NCBI RefSeq assembly: GCF_034313845.1 | Contig: NZ_JAVIWN010000001.1 | DNA length: 64,000 bases | Direction: 5' to 3' (one strand) | Source of the DNA: Actimicrobium sp034313845 | Lineage (GTDB): Bacteria; Pseudomonadota; Gammaproteobacteria; Burkholderiales; Burkholderiaceae_D | Part shown: in pieces, positions 1 to 8,491 of the stretch | Numbering within the stretch: the stretch's first letter is position 1 | Layout of the letters: each line of letters starts with the position of its first letter | Made by a program: the position numbers and the translations under genes | The notes under the pieces: model-generated | What the model was told of the DNA's origin: nothing | The model's input: only the letters and a program-made list of their open reading frames with translations | Databases searched by the model: none

Positions 1-1
1 G

Positions 2-619
2 GCAAACGACCGCGTCTCGGCCTACGTGCAGTGGCTACAACTACCCGATGCCGAGCGCCGCTCCGGCGACAGCTTGAGCGCCGCGCTGGTGGAGATGCTT
101 GTGCAGGACGGGAAACGCAACGATGAGAAATTCCAGTTGGCCGCGCGCCTGGCCGCGCGACTGGGTCTGCCGCGGGTCCACGCGGTCGACAACCATACCG
201 GTGACAAGATCGATGTGCCAGACATCAAGGCGTTTGGCCAGTCGATTGAGGCGGCCTGGGGCACGGGCAGTGAGGAGTTCAAAGAGCGCATAAAACGAGA
301 GCATGCCCTGTCGCAGGCGCACGATCTGCTGCCGCTATACCGCTACATCAACGAACCGGAACATCTTCGGGTATTAGCCGAAACCAACGTCAGACTGGCT
401 TTGAACGCAACATCGCCACAAGGCTACCCGCAGATGTGGGTGGCCGGTTGGGAAATCCGCAATCTACGCATGGTGGCTAACATCCGCGAAACCTTCCGTG
501 AGCGGCCAGGGGCTCGCGTACTTACCATCGTCGGGGCCTCACACAAACCGTGGTTCGATGCCTGGCTCGGTCAACTCCAAGGTGTGAACATTGTCGACGT
601 GGAAAGAGTACTGGAATGA
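2..619 (+). CDS. DUF5694 domain protein, 3' part (5' end outside window)
   Basis: The frame is open from the first bases of the window, so this is the C-terminal 205 residues of a longer protein; a GTG at 26 is an internal codon rather than a convincing start. The segment resembles the C-terminal half of DUF5694 proteins, which I recall as distant relatives of the TraB/GumN fold: an arginine-rich helix, an 'RVHAVD' segment, and a closing 'VGASHKPWFDAWL' segment followed by 'VDVERVLE'. Function of the family is not established. No signal peptide can be judged because the N-terminus is missing. The gene stands alone; the next feature downstream on this strand is a candidate terminator at 899-937. 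Family call is moderate, coding status is high. Confidence 0.65.
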   Translation, partial: ANDRVSAYVQWLQLPDAERRSGDSLSAALVEMLVQDGKRNDEKFQLAARLAARLGLPRVHAVDNHTGDKIDVPDIKAFGQSIEAAWGTGSEEFKERIKREHALSQAHDLLPLYRYINEPEHLRVLAETNVRLALNATSPQGYPQMWVAGWEIRNLRMVANIRETFRERPGARVLTIVGASHKPWFDAWLGQLQGVNIVDVERVLE

Positions 620-981
620 CGCGATAGACGGCTTCTTGCCAATTCAGTCGCAGTTAATTCTGGTTGACCTTGATGGAATGCAGGCCGTCATACCTAGTTT
701 GCGCGCAAAGTGATTGCCGGTTGGTATAGCCATTTTGCAATAGCGCGACTTTGGACGCTGTTTGTTGAAAGGCCTTATGAGCCTTGGCTCTGTGGCGGAT
801 TCAATATTGGCTATTATTCGAGCAAATTAGTCGATCGTTCGACTTTCGACATATGTAGTGGTGCCGCGCCTGGAAACCGGTGCACCATCCGCGACAGCCC
901 GCTGTCCGGCAGCACCAGGCTGGACAGCGGTTTTATTGCCACGTCCTACAACTTCAAGTCACTCCGGCCAACGATGAGCTT
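620..981. other. intergenic region without a convincing gene
   Basis: This 362-bp stretch separates the DUF5694 gene from the convergent MFS transporter gene. An open frame from 710 continues into the transporter antisense and has no ribosome binding site or recognisable motif, so I do not call it. The only structured element is the hairpin listed at 899-937. Confidence 0.5.
899..937 (+). terminator. candidate intrinsic terminator
   Basis: A perfect 9-bp inverted repeat, CCGCTGTCC (899-907) and GGACAGCGG (922-930), encloses a 14-nt loop and is followed by TTTTATT. The T tract follows on the plus strand, so it would stop transcripts coming from the DUF5694 gene about 280 bp upstream, or read-through toward the convergent transporter gene. 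Confidence 0.5.
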
Positions 982-2286
982 TTACTTGTTCACCAGTTTT
1001 TTTGGCATGGTCAGCACGATCGCCGCAGCTATCACAAGCGATGTGGCGATGACGTAAAGCCCTATGTCAGTACTTTGGGTCATGTCCTTGATCCAGCCGA
1101 CGATGTAGGTGCTGACAAAGCCGGCAAGGTTACCGACCGAATTGATCAGCGCAATTCCCGCTGCCGCTGCCGCTCCGCCCAGAAATGCCGGCGGTATCGA
1201 CCAGAACTGGCTGAGAGCCGAAAAGATGCCGCCGGTGGCGACCGTCAGTGCCAGCACGACCAGTGCGGTGTTTTGCGGATAGAAAGTGCTGACGATCAGG
1301 CCGATGGCACCGACGACGGCCGGGATCGCGACATGCCAGCGCCGCTCGAACATGCGATCCGAATTACGTCCCATCAGGACCATGGCAATTGCAGTGACGC
1401 CATACGGAATCATCGTCAGCAAGCCGATGTCGAGGGCGTCGGTAACGCCGGAGGCCTTGATCAGCGTCGGCAGCCAGAAAGAAATCCCGTACAGCCCCAT
1501 GATGATGCCGAAATAACAGGCACACAAGACCCAGACCTTGGTGTTCTTGAAGGCACCAAATACGCTGTGCGACTCGATGTTTTTTTCACCGGCGGCGACA
1601 TTTTTTTCCAGCAGCGATTTTTCCGCCGGACTGAGCCACTTGGCATCACTGATTTTGTCGTTCAGATAAAACAGGACGATGATGCCGGTGATGATCGATG
1701 GAATCGCTTCAATCAGGAACAGCCATTGCCAGCCCGGCATGCCATACAACTGGTCAAACCGTTTCAGAATCCAGCCCGATAGCGGGCCGCCTATCAGGCC
1801 GGCGATCGGGATGCCGGTCATGAACAGTGCCGTGATCTTGGCACGCCGTGCCGATGGATACCAGTAGGTCAGGTACAGGATAATGCCCGGGAAAAACCCG
1901 GCTTCTGCCACGCCCAGGAAAAAACGCAACACGTAAAACATGGTCGGCGTTGTCACAAAGATCATGCAGGCCGAGATTGCACCCCAGCTAATCATGATGC
2001 GGGCGATCCACTTGCGGGCACCGAAACGATGAAGCGCTATGTTGCTCGGTACTTCAAACAGGAAGTAACCAATGAAAAAGATGCCTGCCCCGAGGCCGTA
2101 GACGCTTTCGCTGAATTTCAGGTCGCTCAGCATCTGCAGCTTGGCAAAGCCGACGTTGATCCGATCCAAATAAGCGAACACGTAACAGATGAACAGGAAC
2201 GGGATCAGACGCCAGGTGACCTTGCTGTAGGTCGCCTCCTCGAAATCCTTGACCAGCGGCGGTACGCCGGTTGCCGTATTTTGCAT
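982..2286 (-). CDS. MFS transporter, anion:cation symporter (ACS) family
   Basis: A 434-residue membrane protein with the usual 12-segment MFS layout. The N-terminal segment 'YLDRINVGFA' and 'EVPSNIALHRFGARKWIARIM' region are typical of the ACS family (phthalate, tartrate, glucarate and related organic-anion importers). It is an inner-membrane, proton- or cation-coupled importer by family knowledge. It is the last gene of a minus-strand group with the aldolase-type protein (98 bp upstream) and the PDR reductase, so it probably imports the aromatic or organic acid handled by the neighbouring Rieske oxygenase. It is a close paralogue of the transporter at 12251-13588, sharing most of the first 120 residues by eye. 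Substrate cannot be read from sequence. Confidence 0.85.
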   Translation of the reverse strand: MQNTATGVPPLVKDFEEATYSKVTWRLIPFLFICYVFAYLDRINVGFAKLQMLSDLKFSESVYGLGAGIFFIGYFLFEVPSNIALHRFGARKWIARIMISWGAISACMIFVTTPTMFYVLRFFLGVAEAGFFPGIILYLTYWYPSARRAKITALFMTGIPIAGLIGGPLSGWILKRFDQLYGMPGWQWLFLIEAIPSIITGIIVLFYLNDKISDAKWLSPAEKSLLEKNVAAGEKNIESHSVFGAFKNTKVWVLCACYFGIIMGLYGISFWLPTLIKASGVTDALDIGLLTMIPYGVTAIAMVLMGRNSDRMFERRWHVAIPAVVGAIGLIVSTFYPQNTALVVLALTVATGGIFSALSQFWSIPPAFLGGAAAAAGIALINSVGNLAGFVSTYIVGWIKDMTQSTDIGLYVIATSLVIAAAIVLTMPKKLVNK

Positions 2287-2384
2287 GTTTGTCTCCAGTT
2301 ATTATTTTATGGATTGCCCGGTGCGGATGACGGGTCCGGCCCGCCATCCTGTTTCTTGTTGCCCGGTCTTCTGTAACGAAGTTT

Positions 2385-3233
2385 TTATTCGAACATGTCG
2401 GGGCTGGTGTGTACCAACTGTTCGTAGATCGGTTGAAAGTGCAGCCAGCCGATGTATTCGCTGCCGACGTGTTCTCGGCTATAACGCGCTGCTGCCGGCG
2501 GCACCATCAGCGGCTTGATGCCGGTGGCTTCCACCAGCATTTGCTGCTTGCAGCAGCGTTCGAGTGCGATGAACCAGAACGCCGCAGCCTCGATGCTGTG
2601 GCGGCTGACTGTCAGTAATCCATGGTTTTGATGGATCGCCGCCTTGACGTTCTTGAAGTAATCCGCCACCGACAGGCCGGCGTTCTCTTCGACTGCGACG
2701 GCACCGGCTTCATCCCGGATCACGACATGATCTTCAAAGAATGCAGCAGCGTCCTGAGTGATCGGATCAAGCGGACGTCCGAGCGCGGCAAATGCGGTGC
2801 CGTAGACCGAGTGAGCGTGGCACATGGCGACGATGTCGGGATTGGCTTCATGCACCGCCGCGTGCAGTACGAAGCCGGCACGGTTCAAGGCATACTTGCC
2901 CTCGACGACCTTGCCGGTATGGTCGGCCAGGATCAGGTTCGACATCTTGACCAGTGAAAAATGGACTGCCATCGGATTGGTCCAATACAGTTCCGGAAAT
3001 TCCGGATCACGGATCGTCAGGTGGCCGGCAAAACCGTAATCGAGATCATGCAGCGCAAACGCGCGGCAGGCTGCCACCAGGCGTTCCTTGCGATGCTGGC
3101 GCTCCTGCGCAAAGGTCTCGAAATCCGGGATCGTCGGAAAGATCAGGCCGGCCTGCTTCGGCTTGTAGATTGAATTATTCGATGGGTGGGCGCTGGTCCT
3201 GCGCAGTTCGTTTTGTTTAACAACGGTATTCAT
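2385..3233 (-). CDS. class II aldolase/adducin family protein, possible decarboxylase
   Basis: A 282-residue class II aldolase/adducin-fold protein. The metal-binding 'CHAHSVYG' and 'IHQNHGLL' segments supply the expected histidines. The start ATG at 3233 is preferred over an in-frame ATG 10 codons upstream because GGAG lies six bases before it. Family members include sugar-phosphate aldolases, and also aromatic decarboxylases such as the dihydroxyphthalate 2-decarboxylase PhtC. Its position between an ACS transporter and a PDR-type reductase, divergent from a Rieske oxygenase, favours a decarboxylase or retro-aldol step in aromatic or heteroaromatic acid breakdown. It has about 45 extra N-terminal residues relative to short fuculose-aldolase-type members. 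The exact reaction is unknown. Confidence 0.75.
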   Translation of the reverse strand: MNTVVKQNELRRTSAHPSNNSIYKPKQAGLIFPTIPDFETFAQERQHRKERLVAACRAFALHDLDYGFAGHLTIRDPEFPELYWTNPMAVHFSLVKMSNLILADHTGKVVEGKYALNRAGFVLHAAVHEANPDIVAMCHAHSVYGTAFAALGRPLDPITQDAAAFFEDHVVIRDEAGAVAVEENAGLSVADYFKNVKAAIHQNHGLLTVSRHSIEAAAFWFIALERCCKQQMLVEATGIKPLMVPPAAARYSREHVGSEYIGWLHFQPIYEQLVHTSPDMFE

Positions 3234-3360
3234 GATTACTCCAGACTCGGGTGGGAAGGCCACGCCACAACCAAGCGGTGCTGCCGCTTAATGGCGAGGT
3301 GAAAGGGAATATCGGGTTGTCGATGCCACGCCAGGCCAGGTAGGGCGTGCGACGTCTCGC

Positions 3361-4386
3361 TCAGAGATCGAGCACCAGCAGCTTGTTGCCAGCACGAGTG
3401 CTGCAGCGTGAAACGCAGACGGTCAGGTGATCCCGATGTTCTGCATCGCTGAGAATGAAATCCCGGTGATCGACGTCACCTGAGATGAACCTAACCTTGC
3501 AGGTACCGCAAAGGCCGGCTTCGCAGGAGGTTTCGATCGCAATGCCCGCGTGGCGCAGAACCTCGACAATGCTTTTTGATTCCGGTACCTGCAGCACGTC
3601 GCCGGTGCTGGCGATCTGCACCTGGAAATCATCGGTATTGGAATCTGCGGAAGCGCCCGCGCTGCCGGTAATTGCCGGGGCCTTGAAATGTTCAAAATGC
3701 ACGCTGCCGTCCGGCCAGTGACTGGTGGCGCGGGCACAGGCATCCATGAAGCCGGTCGGGCCACAGTAGTAAAGATGGGTGCCTGCGGTATGCATCTTGA
3801 GCAGCGCGCAAAGGTCAAGACCGGCACCGGCTTTGCCGCCATCGAAATGCATGGTCAGGTGACCGGATTCGATCAGTGGCGCGAGCTCCTGTGAAAACGC
3901 CGCGAAGTCGGCACCCTTGCAGCAGTAATGGAATGCATAGTCGGCGCCGGTACGCTCGAAATGATGCGCCATTGCCTTGAGTGGCGTCAGACCGATGCCA
4001 CCTGCCAGCAACAGGTGTCGGGTGGCGGTGCTGGCAATCGCAAAATTATTACGCGGCTGGCTAACCGTAATCAGGTCGCGCACTTTCAATGATGCATGGA
4101 CCGCCTTCGATCCACCACGCCCGGCGTCATCGCGCAGTACCGCGATGACGTAGCGATGACGTTCTGCCGGGTCGTTTGCCAGCGAATACTGACGCACGAT
4201 GCCGCCGTCAAGGTGGACGTCGACATGCGCACCAGCGGTGACTTGCGGCAGTTCGGCACCGCTAGGGTCGACCAGTTCATAGGAATTGATACCATTGGCT
4301 TCGCACCGGATCTGGCGGACCAAAAGGGTCAGGTGGGCCGGTGACGCTGCGTTCTGGCGCATGCCGGGATCGGTCATGGTGTTCAT
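3361..4386 (-). CDS. PDR/VanB-type oxidoreductase (Rieske oxygenase reductase)
   Basis: A 341-residue flavin/iron-sulfur reductase of the phthalate dioxygenase reductase class. The order is an FMN-binding domain with 'RQYSLAND', an NAD-binding domain with 'LLAGGIGLTPL' and 'YYCGPTGFM', and a C-terminal plant-type [2Fe-2S] ferredoxin domain with 'CEAGLCGTCK' plus a later Cys in 'VCVSRC'. Electrons pass from NAD(P)H through FMN to the [2Fe-2S] centre and then to a Rieske oxygenase. The oxygenase encoded divergently at 4701 is the obvious partner. The ATG at 4386 is chosen over one 16 codons upstream because AAGGAGA sits correctly in front of it. Confidence 0.88.
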   Translation of the reverse strand: MNTMTDPGMRQNAASPAHLTLLVRQIRCEANGINSYELVDPSGAELPQVTAGAHVDVHLDGGIVRQYSLANDPAERHRYVIAVLRDDAGRGGSKAVHASLKVRDLITVSQPRNNFAIASTATRHLLLAGGIGLTPLKAMAHHFERTGADYAFHYCCKGADFAAFSQELAPLIESGHLTMHFDGGKAGAGLDLCALLKMHTAGTHLYYCGPTGFMDACARATSHWPDGSVHFEHFKAPAITGSAGASADSNTDDFQVQIASTGDVLQVPESKSIVEVLRHAGIAIETSCEAGLCGTCKVRFISGDVDHRDFILSDAEHRDHLTVCVSRCSTRAGNKLLVLDL

Positions 4387-4700
4387 TGTGTCTCCTTGAT
4401 GGTGATGAGTTTTACCCGGTGCCTGCAACGGCATCCGTACCCCGGATCAGCGGGATGTATCGGGTATCCCTTTGTTTTTTTCATGCTAAACGGCGTCCGC
4501 CGGATTCGTCTAATCGGATTATCAGATGGTCTCTATTGATTCAGCCGATAGGGTCTGATGCGGCACGGCCTCATGCCGGGTTGCCAATAGGTCCCATGGC
4601 GAAAATGAATTCGACAGCGAACGTCCCGGCCTTTATGTTGGAGACCAGCCTGATTTGTAACGCATCAGATGGTTCGATGAACCGGACAGAGGAGACCTAG
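4387..4700. promoter_or_regulatory. divergent promoter region between reductase and oxygenase genes
   Basis: This 314-bp region separates two divergently read genes that encode partners of one enzyme system, so promoters for both must lie here. A small dyad, TAATC-G-GATTA, is at 4511-4521 and could be a LysR-type half of an operator; this is only a suggestion. GAGGAGA before 4701 is the ribosome binding site of the oxygenase. Confidence 0.45.
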
Positions 4701-6278
4701 ATGGACACAAAAGTAGATAACGACAAGCGCAATGCCAACGTCAAGCCGCAGAAGCTCACCGCCTTCGGCGGTTATTACACCAACAAGGTGCCGGGGCACG
4801 ATCCGGAACTGACCGAAACCGGGCCAGGGACGCCGATGGGTGAATACATGCGTGGGTTCTGGCATCCGGTCTGCATGTCAGCGCAGCTCGGTGACACGCC
4901 GCTGTTCCTGAAGATACTGACCGAGGAACTGGTGGCCTTTCGCGACAAGAGCGGTGCCATCGGCGTGCTGCATGCGCATTGCGTGCATCGTGGCGCGTCG
5001 CTCGAATACGGCGCAATCCAGGAGCACGGCATCCGCTGCTGTTATCACGGCATGGTGTTCGATGTTGATGGCACCTGCATTCATGTACCGTTTCCGAAGG
5101 GCGAAGAAAAGGAAGCGGAACGGTTTGCCTGCTCGATCCAGCAAGGTGCCTACAAGGCCTTCGAGCGAAACGGACTGGTATTTGCCTACATGGGTCCACC
5201 GGATCTGGAGCCGCCGTTCCCGGAGTGGGAAGAAAACTTTACCGTGGCGCCGGGCGACGAACTGGTCCCCTACAGTAATTTCCAGCATGCGAACTGGCTG
5301 CAGGTGCAGGACAATGCGGCCGACAATTTTCATCCGACCGCCTTGCATAACTCCTCCAACGTGGTCGATGAAAACTTCCAGGGCACGACTTTTAATGAAG
5401 TCGGCGCTGCCTCGATGGAGGTGCCTCCGGACATGCATTTTGTGCCGATTCATGAGGGGCGGGGCCTGGCCTGTGCTGGCGCGCGCCGGGTTGACAAGGA
5501 TCGCCTGTTCATACGGGTCCAGCACCAGGCATTGCCGAACCTGAGCCTGCATGCCTATACCTCGGAAAGCGGCGTCGCCAAAAAGCACTTCAGCCGCTTC
5601 CATATCATTCGCTGGACAGTGCCGGTCGATGATGAAAACAGCGTCATGCTCGGCTGGCGCGTGATGGGTCCGGGCATCGACACGCGTGGCATCGGCGTGC
5701 GTGAGATGGTCGGATATGAAACCATCGATTTCCTTGAAGGTCAGGTTGCGATGCGCCGTCCGGAACGTTTTGGCGACTACAAGCTGGAAGACTTCCCACC
5801 GATCCCGGCCAACCATCGCGAGCGTGCTTGCTACAAGGATGCGCAACAGGCGCCTGGCGACTATGAAGCGATCACCACCCAGCGCCCCATCGCAGTTCAT
5901 GCACTGGAAAACCCGACCAAGTTCGACGCCGGCGTCTACCTGTTTCGCAAGATGCTGCGTGACGCCGTGCGTGGCACCAATCCGAACGCCAGCGCCGAGA
6001 GTTTTTACAACTGGCTCAAGACCTGGAGCGGCGCCCCTAACAGCTATTGCAGCGGCAACGTGCTGGACGTGCCGCAGGGGGCAACGGTCGAAGACGAGGT
6101 ACTCCAGCGGCGGGCGATCACCAAGCGCCTGGTGCAGATACTCACCGAGAGCGACAGCATGAAGGGCGACGTGCGAACGGCGTTCGTCAAGGCGCAGATG
6201 GTGGCGCTGGAAGTGTCTGCTGGACAGGTGCAGGCGACGGCGGCGCAGACGACGGCGGCACAGGCACAGGGCCTGTAG
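4701..6278 (+). CDS. Rieske non-heme iron oxygenase, alpha subunit
   Basis: A 525-residue aromatic-ring hydroxylating oxygenase. The Rieske [2Fe-2S] ligands are C94-x-H96 ('HCVHRGAS') and C113-x2-H116 ('CCYHGM'). The mononuclear iron site is seen as D208, H211 and H216 in 'DNFHPTALH', the usual bridging Asp plus two His. No beta subunit gene follows, so it is probably a homo-oligomeric, phthalate-4,5-dioxygenase-like enzyme using the PDR reductase divergently encoded at 3361-4386. It is longer than the typical 430-450 residues; the last ~30 residues are an Ala/Gln-rich tail that looks disordered. Substrate is unknown; an O-demethylase or ring hydroxylase acting on a carboxylated aromatic is plausible. 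Confidence 0.88.
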   Translation: MDTKVDNDKRNANVKPQKLTAFGGYYTNKVPGHDPELTETGPGTPMGEYMRGFWHPVCMSAQLGDTPLFLKILTEELVAFRDKSGAIGVLHAHCVHRGASLEYGAIQEHGIRCCYHGMVFDVDGTCIHVPFPKGEEKEAERFACSIQQGAYKAFERNGLVFAYMGPPDLEPPFPEWEENFTVAPGDELVPYSNFQHANWLQVQDNAADNFHPTALHNSSNVVDENFQGTTFNEVGAASMEVPPDMHFVPIHEGRGLACAGARRVDKDRLFIRVQHQALPNLSLHAYTSESGVAKKHFSRFHIIRWTVPVDDENSVMLGWRVMGPGIDTRGIGVREMVGYETIDFLEGQVAMRRPERFGDYKLEDFPPIPANHRERACYKDAQQAPGDYEAITTQRPIAVHALENPTKFDAGVYLFRKMLRDAVRGTNPNASAESFYNWLKTWSGAPNSYCSGNVLDVPQGATVEDEVLQRRAITKRLVQILTESDSMKGDVRTAFVKAQMVALEVSAGQVQATAAQTTAAQAQGL

Positions 6279-6376
6279 CATTTTTTGAAGCCGGTGCGGC
6301 GAATGGATCGCTCGCACAGCAATATGTTTTCTTTCCGCGTCAGCGGCGACCGCAAGGTTGATGTGGGAGGAGGATG

Positions 6377-7264
6377 TTAATTCACTGACTCTTCCCCATC
6401 CTGCATCCTCCGCACCACGTCAAAAAACGCCTTGATCACGGGCGCTTCGCGGCGCTCTGCCAGGCAACCGATTTCCATGTCGATGAACATCGGCGTGTCG
6501 GCGATTTCGATTACCCGGAAACGCGGGTCCTTGAAATTGCCGACATCGAGCAGGATGCCGATGCCCATGCCGTAGGCAATGGCTTCGCGCACCGCTTCCT
6601 GGCTGTCGATTTCCAGTACCCGGCGCACACTGACGCCGGCTTCTTCCAGATGGGTATCGAACACCTTGCGTTGCATGGAGGCACTTTCGCGGGTCACGAT
6701 GCGCTGGCCTTCGAGGTCGCGGATCTGGACTTCGTGGCGCTCGCTCCAGGCGTGGCCGAGACCGACCAGCAGTGAAATCCGGGCCCGCCGATAGGGAATG
6801 GTAAAGAAACGCTGGTCACCCAGTTGCGGCAGGATGGCGACATCGGCTTTCAGTTCCAGCAGGTTGTCGCGCAATTCGCCGATGTTGCCAAAGGCGACAG
6901 AAACCATCACTTCCGGATACTGAAGGCCAAAGGCTGCCGCCATGCGCGTGACCTGCACCGGATCGAACGCACTGATGCGAATTTTCCCTTCCAGCAGGCC
7001 GCCGGCGGCGCGCAAGGTTTCCTCGGTTTCCGCTTCCAGCGTAAAGATACGCATCGTCATCACCATCAGCTTGTGCCCGGTATGGGTCAGTTCGACGATA
7101 TGGCCATGGCGATAGAACAGTTCGATGCCGAAACGCTGTTCAAGAGCCTTGACATGGGTGGTGATGCTGGGCTGACCAATGAACAGGCTGCGTGCGGCCG
7201 CCGTGAAGCTACCGTGCAGCGCAACCGCGTGAAAACAGCGCAACTGGTGGAAATTGATGCTCAA
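6377..7264 (-). CDS. LysR family transcriptional regulator
   Basis: A 295-residue LysR-type regulator: N-terminal winged helix ('NFHQLRCFHAVALHGSF', 'QPSITTHVKALE') and a C-terminal periplasmic-binding-like effector domain. I place the start at TTG 7264, because CAGGAG lies six bases upstream and the family normally starts a few residues before 'FHQLRCF'; the longer open frame adds 29 residues with no family resemblance. The gene converges on the Rieske oxygenase gene and is the nearest regulator to that cluster, so it is a candidate activator of it. Phosphonate- and sulfur-related LysR proteins have similar N-termini, so the target remains open. Confidence 0.8.
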   Translation of the reverse strand: MSINFHQLRCFHAVALHGSFTAAARSLFIGQPSITTHVKALEQRFGIELFYRHGHIVELTHTGHKLMVMTMRIFTLEAETEETLRAAGGLLEGKIRISAFDPVQVTRMAAAFGLQYPEVMVSVAFGNIGELRDNLLELKADVAILPQLGDQRFFTIPYRRARISLLVGLGHAWSERHEVQIRDLEGQRIVTRESASMQRKVFDTHLEEAGVSVRRVLEIDSQEAVREAIAYGMGIGILLDVGNFKDPRFRVIEIADTPMFIDMEIGCLAERREAPVIKAFFDVVRRMQDGEESVN

Positions 7265-7307
7265 GCAGGTCTCCTGTAAGAATCTGACCGATGGCTCGAG
7301 TGCGTAC

Positions 7308-7331
7308 GCCGAGTGTCGGGCCGAGTGTCGG
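7308..7331. repeat. 12-bp tandem duplication
   Basis: Two exact head-to-tail copies of GCCGAGTGTCGG lie just upstream of the LysR gene start. They might affect that gene's leader or be a simple slippage product; no function can be assigned. Confidence 0.5.
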
Positions 7332-7461
7332 GCCGCATGATGACAGAGCATTGCCGGTTTTGCGCAGATTTGTTTTTCCGGGAGAGCGCACGGAATCTTG
7401 ATTTCACGCTATCTGGGGTGTTGCTGTACTTCAAAGTTTTCGGCCATCTTCATGCGCTCGG

Positions 7462-7500
7462 TTTGCCACCAGCCCAGGACGATAAGGAGCAGGTGGCAAA
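7462..7500. repeat. inverted repeat just downstream of denD
   Basis: TTTGCCACC (7462-7470) and GGTGGCAAA (7492-7500) form a perfect 9-bp dyad with a 21-nt spacer, 13 bp past the end of the tetronate operon. There is no T tract on either side, so it may be an RNA-stabilising hairpin at the operon's 3' end or a protein site rather than a classical terminator. Confidence 0.45.
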
Positions 7501-7513
7501 GGTCGGTGCGTTG

Positions 7514-8491
7514 TCAGTTCGTCGGCAGTTCGGCTGCGATGTAGGCCCGCACGATGGCGTCGAAATCGGTATCGCCGACCAGTCCCATTGCGTGTGCTCG
7601 CGTCACGTCCCAGCAACCTGGCCAGCTGCGGATGATGCGCTCTACCGTCGGATCCGGCGCAAAGGTGACGTGCGCCAGCGGTGCCGAACCCGCGACTTTT
7701 TCCAGCGCGGCCAGCATGCCGGCGACGCTCACCGAGACACCCGGCAAATTGACCGTGCGGCTGGTGCCAAACGCGCTACCCGGCAAGTCATGCCCGGCGA
7801 TCAGCGCATCGATCGCACGTTGTGGCGATAGCAGCCACAGACGGGTATCGGGTGAGACCGGACAGACCGATGCGACACCGTTGAGTGGTTCGCGGATGAT
7901 GCCGCTGGCGAATGACGAGGCGGCCTTGTTCGGAAGCCCCGGACGCACGCTGATGGTTGGCAATCGCAGCACGCGGCCGTCGACAAAGCCGCGCCGGCTG
8001 TAGTCGTTGAGCAGCAATTCGCCGATGGCTTTTTGCATGCCGTACGACGATTGCGGATTCAGTGCGGTGGTGTCGAGCACGACCGCGGGCAGGTCGCCAC
8101 CATACACCGCGACCGAGCTGGTGAAGACCACTTTCGGTTGGTGTCCGCGTTCGCGGCAGACTTCCAGCAGCAGGCGCGGCGCGTCGAGATTGATGCGCAT
8201 GCCAAGGTCGAAGTCGGCTTCGGCATGCGAGCTGACGATGGCCGCCAGATGGAAGATCGCACGGGTATCAGTATCGATCACCTCGCGCAGTAACGCGCCG
8301 TTCGCGATATCGCCGGTGACCACGCGTACCCGCGCATCGCCGAAGTCATACGCTGCCACGACATCGATCAGCACCAGTTGTTCGATGTTGTGGCGTGCTC
8401 CATCGCTGCCGGTCAGCTGGCCGATGTTGAGTAATTGCAGAGCCAGACGCTGGCCGAGAAAACCGGCGCCGCCGGTGATGAGTACCTTCAT
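7514..8491 (-). CDS. denD: D-erythronate dehydrogenase
   Basis: A 325-residue extended short-chain dehydrogenase. The Rossmann motif 'GGAGFLGQRL' is at the N-terminus and the catalytic 'YGMQK' (Tyr-x3-Lys) follows a 'TSSVAVYG' serine segment. DenD oxidises D-erythronate to 2-oxo-tetronate, the entry reaction of the D-erythronate branch of four-carbon sugar-acid catabolism. The assignment rests on sequence style plus its place at the end of an operon holding otnI, otnC, otnK and ltnD. The ATG at 8491 overlaps the otnI stop (ATGA), indicating translational coupling; an upstream in-frame ATG would run 72 bases into otnI and is not used. Confidence 0.85.
   Translation of the reverse strand: MKVLITGGAGFLGQRLALQLLNIGQLTGSDGARHNIEQLVLIDVVAAYDFGDARVRVVTGDIANGALLREVIDTDTRAIFHLAAIVSSHAEADFDLGMRINLDAPRLLLEVCRERGHQPKVVFTSSVAVYGGDLPAVVLDTTALNPQSSYGMQKAIGELLLNDYSRRGFVDGRVLRLPTISVRPGLPNKAASSFASGIIREPLNGVASVCPVSPDTRLWLLSPQRAIDALIAGHDLPGSAFGTSRTVNLPGVSVSVAGMLAALEKVAGSAPLAHVTFAPDPTVERIIRSWPGCWDVTRAHAMGLVGDTDFDAIVRAYIAAELPTN

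Noticed and set aside
710..1057. Small open frame after the DUF5694 gene
   Set aside because: It lacks a ribosome binding site and motif, and its second half is antisense to the transporter.
880..1782. Plus-strand open frame over the MFS transporter 3' half
   Set aside because: The protein is Arg/Asp/Gln-rich with no domain; the minus strand encodes a clear 12-segment transporter.
4878..6317. A 479-residue open frame antisense to the Rieske oxygenase
   Set aside because: Same reason: the plus strand carries all oxygenase ligands, and the antisense protein has no motif or ribosome binding site.
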